From NCBI RefSeq assembly GCF_021559775.1, contig NZ_CP056048.1, forward strand, positions 372,001 through 436,000: DNA of 64,000 bases, read 5' to 3'. A program made the position numbers and the translations under genes. This document shows, in pieces, positions 59,845 through 64,000 of the stretch. Under the pieces are notes generated by a model. The model worked only from the letters and a program-made list of their open reading frames with translations. It ran no database searches and was not told the DNA's origin. Within the stretch, counting starts at the first letter, position 1. Each line of letters begins with the position of its first letter. The DNA comes from Gillisella vitis. GTDB taxonomy: Bacteria; Pseudomonadota; Alphaproteobacteria; Rhizobiales; Rhizobiaceae.

Positions 59845-60707
59845 AGACGACCGACCGGGTCGCGCTCAACGATTGGTATGCGATCGCCACTGCCGGTGAT
59901 GTCACGACCCAGCCAGTGCAAACAAGGCTGCTGGGCCAGGAGATCGAATATCGGCTGGACGCGACTGGTGCGCCGCTGGTGCGTGAGACAGGCCTGGACG
60001 GTTGCTATGGACCGGGCTTGCCCTTCCAGGTCAAATACGGCTGCCTGTTTACTACGCTTGGCACGCCGGGGAAGGACATTGTCGATATCGCCGAGGCGCA
60101 AGAGGCGGATCGCCGGTTTGTGCTGTGCGGCTGGGTGACGATGCGGGCATCGGGCCTGCGTGTTGTCGAGAATTTTCTCGATATGGCGCATTTTCCCTTC
60201 GTGCATACCGATATTCTCGGCTCAGAACCGCATACCGAAGTGCCGCACTATCTGTCGGAAATCCGCCGCGATGTGGATGAGGTCTGGGCGACCAATTGCA
60301 CCTTCTTCCAGCCGCGCATTGCCGCGACCGAAAGCGATGGCGATTTCGTGCAGCTGACCTACCGGGTGCCATCGCCCTTCGTGGTGATGCTCTACCGCGT
60401 CTGCCCCACATCGCCGAACCGGCTCGATGCGATTGCTCTGTTCATCCAGCCGATGGAAGACGGGCTCTGCCGCGCCCAGCCGGTCATGTATCTGGTCGAT
60501 ACCGTCTCGCCGCACACGGCACTCCTCAATTTCGAGCAGGTGATTTTCCTTCAGGACCGGATCATTGTCGAAAACCAGCGTCCCTTGTTGCTGCCGCTTG
60601 AGCCACGGGCTGAAATCCCGACAAGGGCCGATTCCTCCTCCATTGCCTATCGCCGCTGGCTGAAGGAAAAAGGCCTCCGCTTCGGCACGACCGCAGGAGC
60701 AGCCTGA
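59841..60707 (+). CDS. Rieske-type oxygenase catalytic chain without Rieske cluster, copy 2 (NdmC-like)
   Basis: A 288-residue paralogue of the chain at 45080. The iron motif NFLDMAHFPFVH (Asp114, His117, His122) and surrounding HTDILGSEPHTEV are identical in both, and the C-terminal LQDRIIVENQRPLLLPLEPR nearly so. The N-terminal half again has only a vestigial Rieske fold (LLGQEIEYRL, YGCLFTTLG) with no CxH/CxxH. The N-terminal parts differ strongly between the two chains, suggesting different substrates or substrate positions for a shared Rieske donor. Coupled to the deaminase upstream and the molybdenum hydroxylase downstream by overlapping codons. Confidence 0.8.
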   Translation: MKTTDRVALNDWYAIATAGDVTTQPVQTRLLGQEIEYRLDATGAPLVRETGLDGCYGPGLPFQVKYGCLFTTLGTPGKDIVDIAEAQEADRRFVLCGWVTMRASGLRVVENFLDMAHFPFVHTDILGSEPHTEVPHYLSEIRRDVDEVWATNCTFFQPRIAATESDGDFVQLTYRVPSPFVVMLYRVCPTSPNRLDAIALFIQPMEDGLCRAQPVMYLVDTVSPHTALLNFEQVIFLQDRIIVENQRPLLLPLEPRAEIPTRADSSSIAYRRWLKEKGLRFGTTAGAA

Positions 60708-63700
60708 TGGAGGTGCTGGCCCCGGAGACGCTGGAACTGGCCATCGCGGAGGCGCAGCAGCCGGGCGCGCGCATCGTCGCCGGAGCAACGGCGTTGCAAC
60801 TGGAATGGGCGAAGGGTCTGGCGAAGCCGGACCGGATGATCAGTCTTGCAGAGCTATCCCCGGCACTGTCGGGCATTGCGCAGGTCGGTGGGCATATCCG
60901 TATTGGTGCAATGACACGCCTTGCCGATCTCCTGGCCTCGCACGAGATTGCTGCCGCCCTGCCATTGTTGCATTCTGCCGTAAAACTGGTGGCCAGTCCT
61001 GGGGTGCGCACTCTGGCGACCCTTGGCGGCAATATCGCCGGGCGCACCGGCTGCCTCTTGCCAGCCCTCCTCGTACTCGACGCTGTCCTGGAATTTGCCG
61101 CTCTGCCTGACTGTCTCACGGTTTCCGTAGCGGACTGGCTGGCGGCCCCGGCGCAGCAGGGCGCAATCCTCACGGCCATCCTGATTGCGCCGCAAGGGGC
61201 CGGGGAGCGCTTCGTTTTTCGCAAGATCGGCTTAAGAGCGGCCTTCAGTCCGAGCGTCATCAATGTCGCTGGCCGGCTTCGGGCGGGGCAGAGCCGTGTC
61301 GATGCGGCGCGGTTTGCTGTCGGCGGCGGCATCGTGCCGCCCGCCCGCCTTTATGATGCCGAAGCGCTTGCAACTGGGGCTGCCTGGGACGGGATCGATT
61401 GGGCCGGGGTTCATCACGCCTTGATGGAGACAATCCAGGCCCCGGGCGATGGATTTCGCTCCGGTGCCTATCGGCGCTTGATTGCCGCGAATATGCTGTG
61501 TTTCGGGCTTGGTGGATTTCTGCCGGGTCGTGCGCCATCCGCTCCCGTCGCACAGCCCATTGCCTTTGCCCGCCCGCCCGAGGGTGAACTGGCGCTCGAC
61601 CGCCTGCGGATGCCAGATCGCTGGCATATTCGTCCGGATGTGGAGCAGAAGATCCGGGGCGAACTGGCCTATCTGACCGATTATCGGAAGGAGGGCATGC
61701 TGGTCGGCCGCATCTTGCGGGCCGGAATTGCCCATGCGCGGATCCTGTCCATCGAGACGGCGGCAGCAGAAGCACTGCCGGGTGTGGTGGCCGTCGTCAC
61801 CCATCGTGATGTGCCGGGGCTGAATGCTTTTGGCATCGTGGTGCAGGACCAGCCAGCGCTCTGTTTCGACAAGGTGCGCCATCGTGGCGATCCGGTCGCA
61901 GCGGTGGCTGCAATTGATGAAGAGACGGCGCAAAAGGCGCTGGCGCTGATCGACGTCCGCTACGCGCCGCTGCCTGTCGTGGATGATATGGAAGCGGCGC
62001 TCGAGCCGCAGGCGATGCGAGTGCATGAAAACGGCAATCTTCAGCGGGAAATTCTCTTTACCCGTGGCGATAGTATCCAAGGCTTTGCCAAGGCGGCCCA
62101 TATCGTCGAAGAAACCTATATCACGCCCCGCCAGATGCATGGCTTCATGGAGACCGAGGGTGGCTATGCTTTCGTCGGGCCGGATGGCAAGCTAAACATG
62201 TGTGCTGGAGGCCAGCATGGCGGACGTGACCGGCTGCAATTGTCGCGTATCCTTGGCTTGGACGAAGACGATATCAGGGTGGTGACGTCGCCGACCGGCG
62301 GTGCTTTTGGCGGCAAGGATGAGCTTTCCATCCAGCCAGTGCTGGCGCTTCTGGCGCTGAAGGCAAGGCGGCCTGTCAGGCTACATTTGTCGCGGGCGGA
62401 GTCCATGCTTGCCGGTCAAAAGCGCCACCCGATGAAGATCCGCATGAAAACTGCCTGCGACGCGCAAGGTGTTTTGCTGGCCCAGCAGGTCGATCTGGTG
62501 GCGGATGCGGGGGCTTACGCTTCGCTTGGCCCGAGCGTTCTGGAAACGGCGCTGGAACATGCCATCGGCCCTTATGTGGTGGGCAATATCACCACGCGGG
62601 GCCGTCTCGCCTATACCAATAACGGACTTTGCGGCGCTTTTCGCGGTTTCGGCGCCAACCAGATGACATTTGCGGTGGAGTGCCAGATGGACAGGCTGGC
62701 AGCTCTTTGCGGCCTTTCGCCTCTGGAGATCCGCAGGCGCAATCTGCGACAGCCAGGCTCTCCCGGCTATTTAGGGCAGGTCGTGTCGACCAGCGAACGA
62801 CTGGAAGAAATGCTGGCGGCCGCCACGGCCTCCGTGCTTTGGCGCAAACCGCAGGGGATTGGTGCTGATCAGGAGTGGATAATCGGCACCGGCATGGCGC
62901 TGAATTATCAGGGCAATGGTCTTGGATCGGTCATTCCCGATCCAGCGGCGGGGAGGCTTGCGCTGACGAAGCAGGGTTTGATCGAAGGTGCATTCGGGTT
63001 GGACGAAATGGGGCAGGGGCTTTTACCGGCGATCTGCGCGGCCATTTCTGCCGAACTCGGTTGCGCGCGCCAAGATGTGCTTCCGCTGATTGGCGATACA
63101 TTGCTGGCTCCGGATTCAGGCTCCACCACCGCCTCGCGTGGCAGCCACGTCGTCTGGGCCTCGGTGCGGCTGGCCGCTCCTGAATTTCGCCAGGCAATGT
63201 GCCGTGCGGCGGCAGGGATGCTTGGCTGCGACGCTGAACAGCTCGTCCTAGTGCCCGGTGGTTTTGCGGAGCCGGGTAGCCATAGTGGCGCAATTTTACT
63301 GTCCTATGCGGATCTGGCCGCCGCCTTGCCGGAGAAGGATTTGCCAAGCGTGACAGTGACGTTTGATTTTCCAAAGACCGATTATACGGATGCCAATGCC
63401 CGCTATATCTTTGCCTTCGGCGCGTCGCTGGCGCGTGTTGCGGTCAGCCGGGTTACGGGTGAGGTGCGGGTGCTTGATCTTCACCAGCATTCTGCCGCCG
63501 GACCGATCATCGATCTTGCCGCCTATCTCGGTCAATTGGAGGGCGGAGCGGTGCAAGGGCTTGGTTTCACCCTGACGGAGGATTGCCCGATGCAGGAGGC
63601 CGCCTATCTGACCGGCAATTTCGACACTTATATGCTGCCCGGCATTCAGGATGCCCCGCTCGGTCTGCATGTCTTTGCACTTGAGGATCTCGACCCCGGC

Positions 63701-63853
63701 GACGCGCATGGTCCGCGCGGGGTCGGCGAACTCGGTATTGGTGCAGTCACACCGGCAATTGCCAATGCTATTGCGGCTGCTACCGGCTATTGGCCACCGG
63801 TCATGCCCGTCGTGCCGGAAACGCTTCTCGCACATCTCTCGGTGACGGCATGA
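60707..63853 (+). CDS. Xanthine dehydrogenase-type hydroxylase, FAD and molybdenum domains fused
   Basis: A 1048-residue chain. Residues about 1-270 are the FAD domain (AGATALQLEW, TLATLGGNIAG). Residues about 300-1048 are the molybdopterin domain: GGQHGGRDRL, FGGKDELS (Asp538 at the position of the purine-binding Glu of xanthine oxidase), AFRGFGANQ (Arg646, matching the purine-binding Arg), and the catalytic Glu1008 in GVGELGIGAVTP. Conservation of the Arg favours a purine-like substrate, while Asp instead of Glu suggests altered ring specificity. The [2Fe-2S] domain, normally N-terminal in fused enzymes, is the separate next gene, overlapping by four bases. Confidence 0.85.
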   Translation: MEVLAPETLELAIAEAQQPGARIVAGATALQLEWAKGLAKPDRMISLAELSPALSGIAQVGGHIRIGAMTRLADLLASHEIAAALPLLHSAVKLVASPGVRTLATLGGNIAGRTGCLLPALLVLDAVLEFAALPDCLTVSVADWLAAPAQQGAILTAILIAPQGAGERFVFRKIGLRAAFSPSVINVAGRLRAGQSRVDAARFAVGGGIVPPARLYDAEALATGAAWDGIDWAGVHHALMETIQAPGDGFRSGAYRRLIAANMLCFGLGGFLPGRAPSAPVAQPIAFARPPEGELALDRLRMPDRWHIRPDVEQKIRGELAYLTDYRKEGMLVGRILRAGIAHARILSIETAAAEALPGVVAVVTHRDVPGLNAFGIVVQDQPALCFDKVRHRGDPVAAVAAIDEETAQKALALIDVRYAPLPVVDDMEAALEPQAMRVHENGNLQREILFTRGDSIQGFAKAAHIVEETYITPRQMHGFMETEGGYAFVGPDGKLNMCAGGQHGGRDRLQLSRILGLDEDDIRVVTSPTGGAFGGKDELSIQPVLALLALKARRPVRLHLSRAESMLAGQKRHPMKIRMKTACDAQGVLLAQQVDLVADAGAYASLGPSVLETALEHAIGPYVVGNITTRGRLAYTNNGLCGAFRGFGANQMTFAVECQMDRLAALCGLSPLEIRRRNLRQPGSPGYLGQVVSTSERLEEMLAAATASVLWRKPQGIGADQEWIIGTGMALNYQGNGLGSVIPDPAAGRLALTKQGLIEGAFGLDEMGQGLLPAICAAISAELGCARQDVLPLIGDTLLAPDSGSTTASRGSHVVWASVRLAAPEFRQAMCRAAAGMLGCDAEQLVLVPGGFAEPGSHSGAILLSYADLAAALPEKDLPSVTVTFDFPKTDYTDANARYIFAFGASLARVAVSRVTGEVRVLDLHQHSAAGPIIDLAAYLGQLEGGAVQGLGFTLTEDCPMQEAAYLTGNFDTYMLPGIQDAPLGLHVFALEDLDPGDAHGPRGVGELGIGAVTPAIANAIAAATGYWPPVMPVVPETLLAHLSVTA

Positions 63854-64000
63854 ACCTGGGCTTCACACTGAATGGCGAGAGGGTCACTGTGGAATGCCAG
63901 CCGGAGACGCGGCTCACCGAAATTTTGCGTGACAAGCTGCACCTGACCGCCACCAAGCTTGCCTGCGCCATTGGTCGTTGCGGTGCCTGTAGCGTACTGT
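63850..64000 (+). CDS. [2Fe-2S] subunit of the molybdenum hydroxylase (cut by the right edge)
   Basis: The first 50 residues of a ferredoxin-like subunit, starting MNLGFTLNGERVTVECQPET. The plant-type cluster motif C-A-I-G-R-C-G-A-C is visible and the frame continues past the window. It overlaps the previous stop codon (ATGA). Completes the three-domain electron path Mo-2Fe2S-FAD. Confidence 0.88.
   Translation, partial: MNLGFTLNGERVTVECQPETRLTEILRDKLHLTATKLACAIGRCGACSVL

Overview
The window looks like chromosome or megaplasmid DNA of a plant-associated alphaproteobacterium of the Rhizobiales (Rhizobium/Agrobacterium/Allorhizobium type). Support comes from the moderately high GC content, a malonate-type matA/matR pair with the MatR operator known from Rhizobium, intergenic palindromic mosaic elements of the rhizobial kind, and an unusually dense set of ABC importers. 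Seven importers (complete or nearly so) lie in 64 kb. I see no insertion sequence, prophage, CRISPR array, tRNA or rRNA.

Left third (1-31512): the 5' part of malonyl-CoA decarboxylase and its divergent GntR regulator. Next come a MalT-like LuxR regulator and an operon for a peptide-type importer with a fused double ATPase, a hydantoinase/oxoprolinase-like protein and two tandem DUF917 proteins. A leftward two-component cluster follows; its first kinase has lost most of its ATPase domain. Then come a small SnoaL-like secreted protein, a FucP/GluP-type sugar MFS transporter, a sulfate importer (sbp-cysT-cysW-cysA), and a LacI-controlled sugar locus (oxidoreductase, isomerase, SBP, two permeases, ATPase) with a clear promoter-operator.

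Middle (31513-43600): an NMT1/THI5-type importer, a 2-oxoglutarate/Fe(II) dioxygenase, a LysR regulator and a CodA-like deaminase. The importer and the dioxygenase are each preceded by a short conserved hairpin element that I read as the NMT1-motif (xanthine) riboswitch. Then come a GH2 beta-galactosidase, a ROK regulator and a formate/nitrite-type channel.

Right third (43696-64000): two divergent gene sets devoted to purine bases. Leftward are a BMP-type (nucleoside-family) importer, an oxygenase catalytic subunit and guanine deaminase. Rightward are a degenerate acylphosphatase-like protein, a free Rieske [2Fe-2S] protein, a GST-like protein, adenine deaminase, a LysR regulator, a two-subunit thiamine-diphosphate enzyme, a GMC oxidoreductase, an AtzA/MtaD-type deaminase, a second oxygenase catalytic subunit and a FAD-molybdenum hydroxylase with a separate [2Fe-2S] subunit.

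The most interesting system is a split Rieske oxygenase. Two paralogous catalytic chains carry the mononuclear-iron motif but no Rieske cluster, and the Rieske cluster sits on a separate small protein translationally coupled to a GST-like protein. This parts list recalls NdmC-NdmD-NdmE of methylxanthine N7-demethylation, but here it sits among guanine and adenine deaminases, a nucleobase importer and a molybdenum hydroxylase. I infer a pathway that strips an N-substituent from modified purines (N-methylpurines or cytokinin-like N6-substituted adenines) and oxidises the freed base. No dedicated reductase is visible before the window ends.
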